Notes: generated by a model from the sequence alone, not told the origin. A stretch of 64,000 nucleotides of DNA from an uncultured Eubacterium sp. (GCA_934322085.1 CAKRGF010000006.1:1-64000), one strand, 5' to 3'; positions 34,467-43,679 are shown, numbered from the stretch's first letter. Translations and numbers: made by a program.

Positions 34467-35201
34467 ATGTATCAATGGATGAAAAAGTATCTTGATTCAA
34501 TTTGTCCGCTTTTTGCCATCCTGCCACTGTTATCCTGTTTTGGATTAAATATGCTTATTTACAGTGGAACGATGGTAATGTGTGCAGACTGGTATCATTA
34601 TGACCTTACCACTTCTTTGGATCAGGCAATACCACTTGTTCCGGGCTGGATGTACATCTACTTTGGATGTTTCCTGTTCTGGACTGTGAATTATATTATG
34701 GTTGCCAGAATTAACCGGAATGATCCGGACACGTTTTATCGTTTTGTTGCAGCCGATATGATTTCCCGTCTTGTCTGCGGAATCATTTTTATGGTATTTC
34801 CGACGACAAATGTACGACCGGAAGTAACAGGCACAGGATTTAGTGTCTTTCTTCTTCAGTTTTTATACGGATTGGATCAGCCGACAAACCTGTTTCCATC
34901 CATTCACTGTCTGGTAAGCTGGTTTTGTTACACCGGCATCCGGGGACGCAAAGAGGTACCTGCCTGGTACCGTGCATTTTCCTGCATCTTTGCTCTGCTG
35001 GTTGTCCTTTCAACACAGTTCACCAAACAGCATTATATTGCCGATGCCATTGCCGGTGTCCTGCTCGCAGAAGTTCTTTCACTTCTCACACGCAGAGTTA
35101 GCTGGTATCGCGCACCAAAGTTAATCTTCACCTGGGTAAACCGGCGGTTGCTTTATGTATTGATTCGAACAAAAGGAGTAGCACGTGAGCAAAAAAACTA
35201 A
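34467..35201 (+). CDS. PAP2-superfamily membrane phosphatase / inositol-phosphorylceramide-synthase-like
   Basis: This 244-residue protein has six hydrophobic segments and the PAP2 catalytic pattern: F-P-S-I-H-C for the P-S-x-H motif and S-T-Q-F-T-K-Q-H-Y-I-A-D for the S-x5-H-x3-D motif. The first K-x6-R-P motif is weak (N-V-R-P-E). It probably dephosphorylates a lipid phosphate in the membrane. I chose the ATG 8 nt after GAGG; an earlier ATG at 34443 is possible. It overlaps the flippase-like gene by 17 nt and opens the phospholipid operon. Confidence 0.8.
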   Translation: MYQWMKKYLDSICPLFAILPLLSCFGLNMLIYSGTMVMCADWYHYDLTTSLDQAIPLVPGWMYIYFGCFLFWTVNYIMVARINRNDPDTFYRFVAADMISRLVCGIIFMVFPTTNVRPEVTGTGFSVFLLQFLYGLDQPTNLFPSIHCLVSWFCYTGIRGRKEVPAWYRAFSCIFALLVVLSTQFTKQHYIADAIAGVLLAEVLSLLTRRVSWYRAPKLIFTWVNRRLLYVLIRTKGVAREQKN

Positions 35202-36225
35202 AAGAAATTTATTTAACGCTCTATTTTTGGTAGCTTTGCTTGGTTTAACCATCTGGGCTGTTTTTAAAGACCAGGACTTTGGCGTTATTTTACACACACT
35301 CTCCCAGATTGCACCGGGATTTTTGTTAGCCGGCTTTATTCTGGTAATTGTGTATGTGTGCAGTGAGTCTGTTATTATTAAATACCTGTTAAGTACCGTG
35401 CAGATTAAAGTTCCGTTATTTAACTGCATCCGTTATTCTTTTGTTGGTTTTTTCTACAGTTGTATCACCCCGTCAGCAACGGGCGGACAGCCGATGCAGA
35501 TTTACTATATGAAAAAACAAAACATTGATATTCCAACGGCTACTATCATATTAATGTTAGTAACGATTGAATATAAATTTGTACTTGTTTTCATCGGATT
35601 AGCAGTTGCCATATTCGGACAGGACCTTATCACAACGCTGAGTGTTGACGTTCAGTTTTTCCTTTATTTAGGAATTGCACTCAACGTATTCTGCGTATTA
35701 TTTATGAGTTTACTGGTATTCCTGCCCGGCACGGCAAAATATTTAATCACCAAGGGATTTGCCCTCTTAAAGAAAATTCACTTGATGAAAGAGAAAAATA
35801 ACCGCACCGAGCGCTTAGAGCAGTCGATGGAAACTTATAAGGGAGCCTCTCGCTTCTTAAAGGAAAATAAACTTGCGATTTTTAACACAACGATTATTTC
35901 TTTTATCCAGCGCTTCTTCCTTTTTGCGATTACTTATGTTGTATACCGAAGCTTTGGGCTGAATACGGAGACTTTCTTCACTATTACAATTTTACAGGCA
36001 GTCATATCCATTTCTGTTGATATGTTACCACTGCCGGGTGGAATGGGAATCAGCGAGGGACTTTACCTGCGTATCTTTACCCCGATTTTCCACGGAACGG
36101 CTATGACAACCGCTTCGCTGCTTGTCAGCCGCGGATTCAGTTATTACATCCTTGTAATTGTTAGTGGTATTGTTTCCTTTATCACACATTTGACTGTCAC
36201 AGATAAAAGTAAAAAAACAGAGTAA
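35185..36225 (+). CDS. Lysylphosphatidylglycerol-synthase-type flippase-like membrane protein
   Basis: This 346-residue protein is the membrane part of the LPG synthase/YbhN family (pfam LPG_synthase_TM) without the aminoacyltransferase domain. The conserved Y-S-F-V-G-F-F-Y-S-C-I-T-P-S-A-T-G-G-Q-P and the later L-P-L-P-G-G-M-G motif are present, with about eight membrane helices. Such proteins are thought to move lipids between leaflets. A GTG start with SD AAGGAG fits the overlap with PAP2. Its place before pssA-psd suggests work on phospholipids. Confidence 0.82.
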   Translation: MSKKTKRNLFNALFLVALLGLTIWAVFKDQDFGVILHTLSQIAPGFLLAGFILVIVYVCSESVIIKYLLSTVQIKVPLFNCIRYSFVGFFYSCITPSATGGQPMQIYYMKKQNIDIPTATIILMLVTIEYKFVLVFIGLAVAIFGQDLITTLSVDVQFFLYLGIALNVFCVLFMSLLVFLPGTAKYLITKGFALLKKIHLMKEKNNRTERLEQSMETYKGASRFLKENKLAIFNTTIISFIQRFFLFAITYVVYRSFGLNTETFFTITILQAVISISVDMLPLPGGMGISEGLYLRIFTPIFHGTAMTTASLLVSRGFSYYILVIVSGIVSFITHLTVTDKSKKTE

Positions 36226-36242
36226 AAGAAAAGAGGATATTT

Positions 36243-36866
36243 ATGATTGGATTTTATAATTATTCAGTAATTGTTACCTACATAGGTGTAGCGCTTTCCG
36301 TAAGCGGTATGGCACTTGCCAGCACCGGTCAGTTTAAGTTTGCCATTTTATGTCTGGCACTTGCCGGCGCCTGTGATACTTTCGATGGAAAAATCGCACG
36401 TGCTATGAAAAACCGGACAAAAGAAATGGAAATTTTTGGCATTCAAATTGACTCTCTCTGCGACATGGTGTGCTTTGGAGTAACTCCGGTTATCATTTCC
36501 TATCAGATGGGTCTGAATTCTGTCTGGGGTATTGCAATTGAAATTTTGTTTGTTCTATGTGGTGTAATCCGCCTTGCTTATTTTAATGTATTGGAAGAAT
36601 TAAAACATACCAATCCTGAAACCGACCAGGCAAAAGGCTATCGTGGTCTGCCAATTACAACAATTACAATTATTTATCCAATTGTATATTTGTTTCACCC
36701 ATTGGTCAGCCATGAAACATTTCTTTTATTCCTTGCCATCATGCACATCGTAGTTGCTTTCCTGTACGTTCTTGATTTTAAACTCAAAAAACCGGGCAAC
36801 GGTGTAATAGCAGCCATGATGGTACTTGTGACCGCTGTGATGGTTTGCATTTTATTTGTCGAATAA
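36243..36866 (+). CDS. pssA: CDP-diacylglycerol-serine O-phosphatidyltransferase
   Basis: This 207-residue membrane enzyme makes phosphatidylserine from CDP-diacylglycerol and serine. The CDP-alcohol motif is complete: D-T-F-D-G-K-I-A-R-A then F-G-I-Q-I-D-S-L-C-D. Five or six hydrophobic segments follow the family. It lies 17 nt after the flippase-like gene and 12 nt before psd. Confidence 0.92.
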   Translation: MIGFYNYSVIVTYIGVALSVSGMALASTGQFKFAILCLALAGACDTFDGKIARAMKNRTKEMEIFGIQIDSLCDMVCFGVTPVIISYQMGLNSVWGIAIEILFVLCGVIRLAYFNVLEELKHTNPETDQAKGYRGLPITTITIIYPIVYLFHPLVSHETFLLFLAIMHIVVAFLYVLDFKLKKPGNGVIAAMMVLVTAVMVCILFVE

Positions 36867-36878
36867 TAAGGAGGACTT

Positions 36879-37745
36879 ATGGATTACATTGATTTACAAG
36901 GGAAAAAAGTAAGTAATATAACAAGTCAGGATAAATTATTATCCTTTTTATACACCAATGTTTTCGGGCGTATGCTCTTAAAACCATTGATTCAGCCACA
37001 GGTTTCCAAACTTGCCGGACGCTATCTTTCGTCTGCCCACTCGAAATGGCTGATTCCTAAATTTATTGAGCGCAATGAAATTGACATGGATATTTATGAA
37101 GAGTGTGACTACTCTTCTTTTAATGATTTTTTCACCAGAAAAATTAAGCTGGACTGCCGGCCTGTTCCGGAAGACCTTGACGTGCTTATCAGTCCATGTG
37201 ACTGTCTGGCAACGGTTTATCCGATTCAGGAGAACACAACATTTTCCATTAAAAATACAGAATACACCCTGCGTTCTCTGCTTCGCAGTCCACGCTTAGC
37301 AAAACGTTTCCGTGGCGGGTATGCCTACGTACTCCGCTTAACCGTGGAAGATTATCACCGCTATCTTTACTCTGTGTCCGGGAAACAGTCGAAAAATTAT
37401 CACATCGACGGAACTTTCCACACGGTAAATCCGATTGCCAACGATTACCTTCCAATTTATAAAGAAAACACGCGCGAATACACAGTGATTCGCTCAAAAG
37501 AATTTGGCGATGTACTTCAGATGGAAGTCGGTGCTCTCTTAGTTGGCAAAATTTCAAACCACAAACAAAGCACAATCGTAACCCGTGGAGAAGAAAAAGG
37601 ATTCTTTGAATATGGCGGTTCTACAATCGTCGTGCTCACTCAGAAAGGCCGTGTTACACCTCGTTCTGACTTGCTGACAAACAGTAAAAACGGCTATGAG
37701 ACAAAAGTCCTTCAGGCACATCCGCTTGGTATTCTTCCTCATTAA
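36879..37745 (+). CDS. psd: Phosphatidylserine decarboxylase proenzyme
   Basis: This 288-residue protein should convert phosphatidylserine to phosphatidylethanolamine. It has the N-D-F-F-T-R-K-I motif, catalytic-type Y-H-R-Y, H-T-V-N-P-I-A, the N-H-K Q segment and the self-cleavage motif as Y-G-G-S-T (often L-G-S-T; the Ser becomes the pyruvoyl group). With pssA it completes PE synthesis. It is the last gene of the operon; its stop overlaps a tiny opposing open frame. Confidence 0.92.
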   Translation: MDYIDLQGKKVSNITSQDKLLSFLYTNVFGRMLLKPLIQPQVSKLAGRYLSSAHSKWLIPKFIERNEIDMDIYEECDYSSFNDFFTRKIKLDCRPVPEDLDVLISPCDCLATVYPIQENTTFSIKNTEYTLRSLLRSPRLAKRFRGGYAYVLRLTVEDYHRYLYSVSGKQSKNYHIDGTFHTVNPIANDYLPIYKENTREYTVIRSKEFGDVLQMEVGALLVGKISNHKQSTIVTRGEEKGFFEYGGSTIVVLTQKGRVTPRSDLLTNSKNGYETKVLQAHPLGILPH

Positions 37746-37822
37746 TGAAGAAAGATTAAATACGCCAAAATCACACTAAAGCCACAGGCTAAAATCAACA
37801 TATCATGAAATTCATTCAACAT
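37742..37822 (-). CDS. Candidate 26-residue hydrophobic peptide
   Basis: An ATG frame of 26 codons encodes a short polar N-terminus (M-L-N-E-F-H-D) followed by one hydrophobic helix (I-L-A-C-G-F-S-V-I-L-A-Y-L-I-F) and a final His. It has a good SD (GAGAGG, 9 nt before the ATG), but that SD lies inside a perfect 12-bp hairpin. Small single-helix peptides with occluded SDs are typical of type I toxins. It is convergent with psd and downstream of ptsI on the same strand. No antitoxin RNA can be identified by reading. Existence is plausible but unproven. Confidence 0.45.
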   Translation of the reverse strand: MLNEFHDMLILACGFSVILAYLIFLH

Positions 37823-37826
37823 AACA

Positions 37827-37859
37827 ATCATCCTCTCACATATTTTATGAGAGGATGAT
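37827..37859 (-). promoter_or_regulatory. Perfect 12-bp hairpin covering the SD of the 26-residue peptide
   Basis: ATCATCCTCTCA (37827-37838) pairs with TGAGAGGATGAT (37848-37859) around a 9-nt loop. On the minus strand the 3' arm contains the GAGAGG that would serve the ATG at 37822, so the folded leader would block initiation. There is no T run, so it is not an ordinary terminator. Confidence 0.6.
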
Positions 37860-37912
37860 ATCACAGACAGGTGTACAATAAAACGTGCACTTTTTTATTG
37901 GCTTTTTTCTCT

Positions 37913-39529
37913 TTAATCTTCAATATTTCTGACTGCTTCTCTGACTTTTAAAACCATCGACGGACTCACAGACAACTCATCAATTCCCATTGAAACAAAT
38001 GTTTCTGTCAGGGAAGTGTCTGCTCCAAGTTCTCCGCAAATACCAACCCAGCAGCCCTCTTTATGTCCATTTTCAACGACCATACGAATCATGCGAAGAA
38101 CTGCTTCGTGGTGAGAATTATAAAAGTCGTCCAATTTCGGATTCTGCCTGTCAATAGCTAACGTATACTGAGTCAGGTCATTGGTTCCAATACTGAAAAA
38201 GTCAACTTCTTTAGCAAGTAAATCGCTAATCATCACCGCTGCCGGCGTCTCAATCATGATTCCCAGTTCTACCGTTCCATACGGAATTTCCTGCTCATCA
38301 AGTTCACCCTTGACTTCATTTACAATTCGTTTAATCTCCCGCACTTCATCCACTGAAATAATCATTGGAAACATAATCGATAATGTACCATAATGGCTCG
38401 CACGGTAGATGGCACGAAGCTGTGTACGGAAAATGTCCGGCTGCTTTAAGCAGATGCGGATAGCACGATATCCAAGTGCCGGGTTGTCTTCTTTGTCCAA
38501 GCCAAAATAATCGACCTGTTTATCCGCTCCAATATCCAGTGTTCTCACGATTACTTTTTTACCGGCCATTGTTTCTACAACTGTCTTGTAAGCGCGGAAC
38601 TGCTCTTCTTCCGTTGGAAATGTCTCACTTTGCAGATACAAAAACTCACTGCGGAACAAACCAATTCCATTGGCATCGTTTGCCAGCACCTCGGCGACAT
38701 CGGATACACCACCAATGTTGGCATACAGATTGATTTTCTTTCCGCCCTTTGTAATGGTCTCTTTGCCTTTCAGTTCCAGAAGAAGTTTCTGTTTCTTTTC
38801 TTCTTCTTCCTTCTGTTTCTGATAGCGTTCAAGTGTTTCTTCATCTGGTTCAATATAAACCTTTCCGTCAAAGCCATCGACAATTGCCATTTTACCGGAA
38901 ATATCTCTCGGAAAATCCACACCGATTAATGCCGGAATATTCATTGTCCGTGCCAAAATTGCCGTGTGGGAATTGGTCGAACCGTGTTTTGTAACAAACG
39001 AAAGAACAAGGCTTTTATCAAGCTGTACCGTCTCACTCGGTGCCAAATCCTCTGCCACGAGAATCACCGGCTCATTTCCGGTTATTCCACCGCTCCGCTT
39101 TCCCATTAAAATACGAATCACACGATTGGAAATATCTTTTACATCCGCTGCACGCTCTTTCATGTAAGCGTCATCCATACCAGAAAACATCGCAGCAAAA
39201 TTGTCTCCTGTCGTTGCCACTGCAAACTCCGCATTTACCTTTTGTGTCTCAATCATATTGCGAATGGATTCAATATAATCCAAATCATCCAACATCATCT
39301 GATGTACATCAAAAATCATGGCATTGGCTTCTCCTACTTCTAAGAGTGCCTTTTCATACAGTGCCTTTAATTCCTCTTTTGCTTTTTCCTTTGCATTCTC
39401 AAAGCGTTTGATTTCCTCACTCGTATTTTCAATTGTCTTACGTTTTACCGGGTCATCGCCCTTTTCAAAAAGGGCGATTTTCCCGATTGCGATTCCACCA
39501 AAAACACTTTTTCCATCCAATACAATCAT
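37913..39529 (-). CDS. ptsI: Phosphoenolpyruvate-protein phosphotransferase (enzyme I)
   Basis: This 538-residue cytoplasmic enzyme starts the PTS by passing phosphate from PEP to HPr. The phospho-His lies in T-N-S-H-T-A-I-L-A; PEP-binding motifs include F-R-S-E-F-L-Y, M-F-P-M-I and G-T-N-D-L-T-Q-Y, and the C-terminal C-G-E-L-G is present. The length is slightly below the usual 570. It is the last gene of the fructose operon, 41 nt after ptsH. Confidence 0.95.
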   Translation of the reverse strand: MIVLDGKSVFGGIAIGKIALFEKGDDPVKRKTIENTSEEIKRFENAKEKAKEELKALYEKALLEVGEANAMIFDVHQMMLDDLDYIESIRNMIETQKVNAEFAVATTGDNFAAMFSGMDDAYMKERAADVKDISNRVIRILMGKRSGGITGNEPVILVAEDLAPSETVQLDKSLVLSFVTKHGSTNSHTAILARTMNIPALIGVDFPRDISGKMAIVDGFDGKVYIEPDEETLERYQKQKEEEEKKQKLLLELKGKETITKGGKKINLYANIGGVSDVAEVLANDANGIGLFRSEFLYLQSETFPTEEEQFRAYKTVVETMAGKKVIVRTLDIGADKQVDYFGLDKEDNPALGYRAIRICLKQPDIFRTQLRAIYRASHYGTLSIMFPMIISVDEVREIKRIVNEVKGELDEQEIPYGTVELGIMIETPAAVMISDLLAKEVDFFSIGTNDLTQYTLAIDRQNPKLDDFYNSHHEAVLRMIRMVVENGHKEGCWVGICGELGADTSLTETFVSMGIDELSVSPSMVLKVREAVRNIED

Positions 39530-39570
39530 AGTACCTCCAATCCAAGGTATCTAACAATTACCTTAACGCA

Positions 39571-39828
39571 TTACAGATTTTCCTGTAAAAATGCACTTAA
39601 TTTTTCAATTGCTGCATCTTCGTCATCACCATCTGCTCTCAGTACAATTTCCTGGTCTTTCTTTACGCCAAGACCCATAACACCAAGAATTCTTTTAGCA
39701 TCCACTTCTTTGCCATCTTTACTAATTGTTACTTTGCTTGAAAAGGCTGCTGCCTCTTTTACAAACATTCCTGCTGGTCTTGCGTGAATCCCCTGCTCAT
39801 CTTTAATTACATACTTAAACTCTTTCAT
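39571..39828 (-). CDS. ptsH: Phosphocarrier protein HPr with Arg at position 46
   Basis: This 85-residue HPr has the active His15 in G-I-H-A-R-P-A. The regulatory site that reads K-S-I-M-G-V-M-S-L-G in Bacillus reads K-R46-I-L-G-V-M-G-L-G, so Ser46, the target of HPr kinase/phosphorylase and the CcpA co-activator switch, is missing. Sugar transport should work but this HPr cannot carry the usual repression signal. It sits between fruA and ptsI, so it may be a transport-dedicated copy, with another ptsH elsewhere; this is inference. Confidence 0.93.
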   Translation of the reverse strand: MKEFKYVIKDEQGIHARPAGMFVKEAAAFSSKVTISKDGKEVDAKRILGVMGLGVKKDQEIVLRADGDDEDAAIEKLSAFLQENL

Positions 39829-39847
39829 CTTTATTTCCTCCTTTTAC

Positions 39848-41896
39848 TTATGCTTTCGCGTCTTTTTTGATAAATCCTAACATCACTGCCGTCACAGCGG
39901 AACCAACCAGCCATGCGACAATATATAATAACGGCTGTCCAACGGTAGCAAATACGAACACACCACCATGTGGAGCCATTAAGGTACATCCAAAGAGGGC
40001 GGATAACAATCCTGCCACACCGGCACCAGCCATTGTACAAGGAATGACATGCAATGGATCAGATGCCGCAAATGGGATTGCGCCTTCGGTAATAAATGAG
40101 CATCCCATTACAATGTTCGAAACTGCAGAACCCTGCTCTGCCTTTGTAAATTTGCGAGGGAACAATTTGCAGGCGGCTGCAATACCAACCGGTGGAACCA
40201 TACCACCTACCATGATGGAAGCCATTGCCATATAACATGCCTGAACTGCCGGGTCCGAAGCTTGTGCTCCCTGTGCCATCATCTGTGATGCGGTTGCTAA
40301 CATACCGGAACCAAATACATAAGCTGCCTTGTTAATCGGGCCTCCCATATCAATTGCCATCATAGCACCAAGAATCAAACCAAGTACGGTAATCATACCG
40401 GCATCCGAAATGCTTGTCAGCATATTACTCAATCCGGTATTAATCAAACCAATCAGTGGATTAAATACCATCGTCATCAATATACCAATCAGGAAAATAC
40501 CAACGAGCGGATAAATCAGTGTCGGTTTAATTCCTTCCAAAGAATCCGGCAATTTACTGCACAATTTCTTTAATCCTAATACGATAAATCCTGCTACAAA
40601 GCCGGCTGCAATACCGCCAAGGAATCCGGACACGGTATTTCCACCATTTTCTCCAACAAAGGCAAAATTTGAAATGAATTTTGAAAACCCACCAAGACTT
40701 TCATTGGCAAATACATATTTCGCCAGTACTGCATTTCCATTTGCCGCTAACAAACCACCGGTAAATCCAACAGCAAGTCCCGGTCTGTCTGCAATTGAAT
40801 AGGCAATATACCCAGCCAATACCGGAACCATGAGTCCCATGGAAAAATCGCCAATATACTTAAACAATGCAGATAATGGTGTACATGTACCAAAATTTCC
40901 ACCACCGGTACTGCCATAGCCACAAAGAGTATCAATCAGAAAAGCAATGGCAATCATAATACCGCCGCCAATTACGAATGGAAGCATATGTGAAACACCA
41001 CTCATCAAGTGCTTATAGGCGGCATGTCCAATGCCTTCTTTTTCTGCCGTGTCTTCTTTCGGAACAGCTTCTCCGCCACCTTGGTATAACGGTGCTTTTC
41101 CATCTGCGATTTCGCGAAGCAGTTCTTCCGGTTTATTAATTCCATCAGCAACCTTAGTAACAACGGTTGGTTTTCCCTGAAAACGATCCATCGGCACCTG
41201 TGTATCTGCCGCTACGATAACACCATCGGCACGTTCAATTTCATCTGCCGTCAATACGTTTTTTGCACCGCCGGCTCCTCTTGTCTCCACCTTAATCGAG
41301 TATCCTAATTCTTTCGCTTTTTTCTCAAGTGCCTCTGCCGCCATATAGGTGTGTGCAATTCCTGTCGGACAGCCGGTCACCGCCACAATATAGTGTCCGG
41401 AATTTGTCTGTTCTACAGTAGTATCATCCTCATTTTCCGAACCTTTTTCTGCATCTTCAATAACCTGTTTAAACTCAGAAACGCTCGTTGCCTGACGGAG
41501 TTTATTGGTAAAATCTTCATCCATCAGAAGAACCGACAAACGACTCAGCACATCCAAGTGCACATTATCCTCCGTGTTTGGTGCCGCAATCAGGAAAAAC
41601 AAATGCGCCGGCTGTCCATCTAACGATTCAAATTCAACCCCATCTTTTACAACCATAGCTGCAAGTCCCGGTTTGATAACCGCATCCGATTTGCAATGTG
41701 GAATAGCAATTCCCTCACCAATACCAGTGCTTCCTTCCTGTTCTCTTGCATACACACCCTGACGATACGTCTCTTTGTCTCTCAACTTTCCGCTCGCATC
41801 CATCAGTTCCACCATCTGGTCAAGTGCTGCCTTTTTGTCTGCCACTCTGCCATCCAGCAAAATGCTTCTGTCATCCAGTAAATCAATAATTTTCAT
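39848..41896 (-). CDS. fruA: PTS fructose transporter EIIABC
   Basis: This 682-residue permease imports fructose as fructose 1-phosphate. Domain order is EIIA (phospho-His67 in A-I-P-H-C-K-S), EIIB (Cys176 in V-T-G-C-P-T-G-I-A-H-T) and EIIC (about 300-675, some ten membrane helices with G-G-x-I-N-K-A-A-Y). The A-B-C fusion is typical of FruA in Firmicutes. It lies between fruK and ptsH. Confidence 0.95.
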   Translation of the reverse strand: MKIIDLLDDRSILLDGRVADKKAALDQMVELMDASGKLRDKETYRQGVYAREQEGSTGIGEGIAIPHCKSDAVIKPGLAAMVVKDGVEFESLDGQPAHLFFLIAAPNTEDNVHLDVLSRLSVLLMDEDFTNKLRQATSVSEFKQVIEDAEKGSENEDDTTVEQTNSGHYIVAVTGCPTGIAHTYMAAEALEKKAKELGYSIKVETRGAGGAKNVLTADEIERADGVIVAADTQVPMDRFQGKPTVVTKVADGINKPEELLREIADGKAPLYQGGGEAVPKEDTAEKEGIGHAAYKHLMSGVSHMLPFVIGGGIMIAIAFLIDTLCGYGSTGGGNFGTCTPLSALFKYIGDFSMGLMVPVLAGYIAYSIADRPGLAVGFTGGLLAANGNAVLAKYVFANESLGGFSKFISNFAFVGENGGNTVSGFLGGIAAGFVAGFIVLGLKKLCSKLPDSLEGIKPTLIYPLVGIFLIGILMTMVFNPLIGLINTGLSNMLTSISDAGMITVLGLILGAMMAIDMGGPINKAAYVFGSGMLATASQMMAQGAQASDPAVQACYMAMASIMVGGMVPPVGIAAACKLFPRKFTKAEQGSAVSNIVMGCSFITEGAIPFAASDPLHVIPCTMAGAGVAGLLSALFGCTLMAPHGGVFVFATVGQPLLYIVAWLVGSAVTAVMLGFIKKDAKA

Positions 41897-41911
41897 AGTA
41901 ATTCTCCTTTC

Positions 41912-42826
41912 TTAAAAATCAAATATATGTGAACGTCGTATCTGCTCCACTTCTTCTCTCGTTGCCAGCTGATCTGAAAATGCGCTTGCGCTTCCTGTAC
42001 AAAGTCCCATCTTAAAGGCTTCCGCATAATCGCCTTTGGCTAAATACCCGGCAAGGAACCCGGCTACCATCGAATCTCCTGCTCCTACCGAATTTTTCAC
42101 GACACCCTGCGGTGCCTCACTGGTAAACACACTGCCATCACTGCCAACAAATACAGCGCCTTCCCCAGCCATGGAAACAATGACATTCTTTGCTCCCTTT
42201 TTCTGCAATTCCTTTGCATATACAACCGCTTTTTCTTTACTGTCAATCGTAACATCAAAAATTTCCGAAAGTTCGTGATTATTTGGCTTTATCACGAATG
42301 GATGATACGCAAGTACATTCATCAAAAGATCCTTTGTCGCATCCACAGCAATTTTAATCCGCTTGCTCTGAAGCCTTGACATGATATCTCTGTAAATCGA
42401 CTGTGGCATCCCAGCAGGTATGCTTCCCGCAAGAACAAGCACATCATCGTCTTTCAATGTATCCAGCTGCTCATACAACAATTCCAAATCTTCCTTCCGA
42501 ATCACCGGTCCCATTCCATTAATTTCACTTTCCACATCGGAACGAATCTTAAGATTAATTCTCGAAGTTCCATTTTCAATATGAATAAATTCGGTTGAGA
42601 TTCCCTTCTCTTTCAGAAGTCGTTCAATCTCCTGTCCGGTAAATCCCGAAAGGAAACCAAATGCTGTCGTTTCATATCCCAGGTTTTTGAGTACCATAGA
42701 TACATTAATTCCTTTTCCTCCGGCATAAATATCTTCCTGCACCGTGCGGTTTACTTTGCCGAGTTCAAAATTCTCCACATGAATGGTGTAGTCTAAGGAA
42801 GGATTAAATGTTACCGTGTAAATCAT
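41912..42826 (-). CDS. fruK: 1-phosphofructokinase
   Basis: This 304-residue PfkB-family kinase turns fructose 1-phosphate into fructose 1,6-bisphosphate. It has V-T-x-N-P-S-L-D at the N-terminus, A-G-G-K-G-I-N-V-S near 37 and the catalytic G-A-G-D-S-M-V-A-G-F. It lies between fruR and fruA with short gaps, as in most FruA operons. Confidence 0.95.
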   Translation of the reverse strand: MIYTVTFNPSLDYTIHVENFELGKVNRTVQEDIYAGGKGINVSMVLKNLGYETTAFGFLSGFTGQEIERLLKEKGISTEFIHIENGTSRINLKIRSDVESEINGMGPVIRKEDLELLYEQLDTLKDDDVLVLAGSIPAGMPQSIYRDIMSRLQSKRIKIAVDATKDLLMNVLAYHPFVIKPNNHELSEIFDVTIDSKEKAVVYAKELQKKGAKNVIVSMAGEGAVFVGSDGSVFTSEAPQGVVKNSVGAGDSMVAGFLAGYLAKGDYAEAFKMGLCTGSASAFSDQLATREEVEQIRRSHIFDF

Positions 42827-42837
42827 TCTTTGTCACC

Positions 42838-43584
42838 TCACTTTACTTCAATGATATTGTCACATTGTCTATAACTCTCATCCAAAATCTGTGTCGTTAT
42901 GATACAAGTTTTTGCAAACTCTCCAAATTTTACACAGGAAATCTGCGAAAATTTACTTGAATCACAAAGCACATAACGTTTGGCACAATGCTTCATAGCA
43001 ACTTCTTTTACTTTTGCCTCTTTGACATCCGGTGTACTAAAACCTAATTTCTGATGTACACCATTTGTTCCCCAAAAGCCTTTTGTAAAATTATATTTTT
43101 GTAGACTTTCAATTGCTTCATCGCCAACAATTGCCTCTGTCGTTGCCTTAAACTCTCCGCCAAGAATATACGTTGTATATCCCGCCATCGAAAGTTTCCT
43201 AGCATGTGAAACTGCATTTGTCACAAATGTGATATCCTTTTCTGTCAGATAATCAATCATAAGTTCCGTTGTCGTTCCTGCATCCAGATACACAAAATCG
43301 TTTGGCTCAATAAGCGATGCTGCATACTTTGCAATTTCCACTTTTTCCTCTAAATTCCGATCCTTTTTCTGGAGTACAGTATCTTCTTTTGTACTATAAA
43401 TATCACCGGTTATCATCGCACCGCCACGTACTTTTTGAAGTCTTCCCTGCTTATCAAGTAGAGTCAAATCCCGTCTGGCTGTGGATTCCGATATTCCCAT
43501 CCGTTCCATCAATTCCGGAATTGAAGCACTCCCTTTTTCCTTTACAATACGCTCAATCCCTTGAAGTCTCTCTTCTGTCAGCAT
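42838..43584 (-). CDS. fruR: DeoR-family regulator of the fructose operon
   Basis: This 248-residue regulator has a DeoR helix-turn-helix at 5-55 (S-I-P-E-L-M-E-R-M-G-I-S-E-S-T-A-R-R-D-L) and a C-terminal DeoR effector domain (D-A-G-T-T-T-E; F-W-G-T-N-G-V). It is the first gene of the operon and probably represses it until fructose 1-phosphate is present. GGAG lies 7 nt before the ATG; two similar 13-bp boxes lie in the promoter. Confidence 0.9.
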   Translation of the reverse strand: MLTEERLQGIERIVKEKGSASIPELMERMGISESTARRDLTLLDKQGRLQKVRGGAMITGDIYSTKEDTVLQKKDRNLEEKVEIAKYAASLIEPNDFVYLDAGTTTELMIDYLTEKDITFVTNAVSHARKLSMAGYTTYILGGEFKATTEAIVGDEAIESLQKYNFTKGFWGTNGVHQKLGFSTPDVKEAKVKEVAMKHCAKRYVLCDSSKFSQISCVKFGEFAKTCIITTQILDESYRQCDNIIEVK

Positions 43585-43650
43585 CTCATCACTCCATTTC
43601 TTTTTTGACTGTTTTTGCCCGAAATGGACTTTTTTGTTTTCTTTATCTGT

Positions 43651-43679
43651 ATTATAGCGTCATTTTCAGTCATTGTCAA
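43651..43679 (-). promoter_or_regulatory. Consensus sigma-A promoter of the fru-pts operon
   Basis: On the minus strand TTGACA (43674-43679) and TATAAT (43651-43656) are both perfect and separated by 17 bp. Such strength normally needs repression, in line with the boxes at 43661 and 43691. Confidence 0.85.

Noticed and set aside
33477..34475. Longer uppP starting at 34475
   Set aside because: The extra N-terminus has no similarity to the family, overlaps the divergent operon and lacks an SD, while the ATG at 34313 has GGAGG.
39867..40235. Plus-strand frame of 122 codons opposite fruA
   Set aside because: Antisense to conserved EIIC codons; no start signal.
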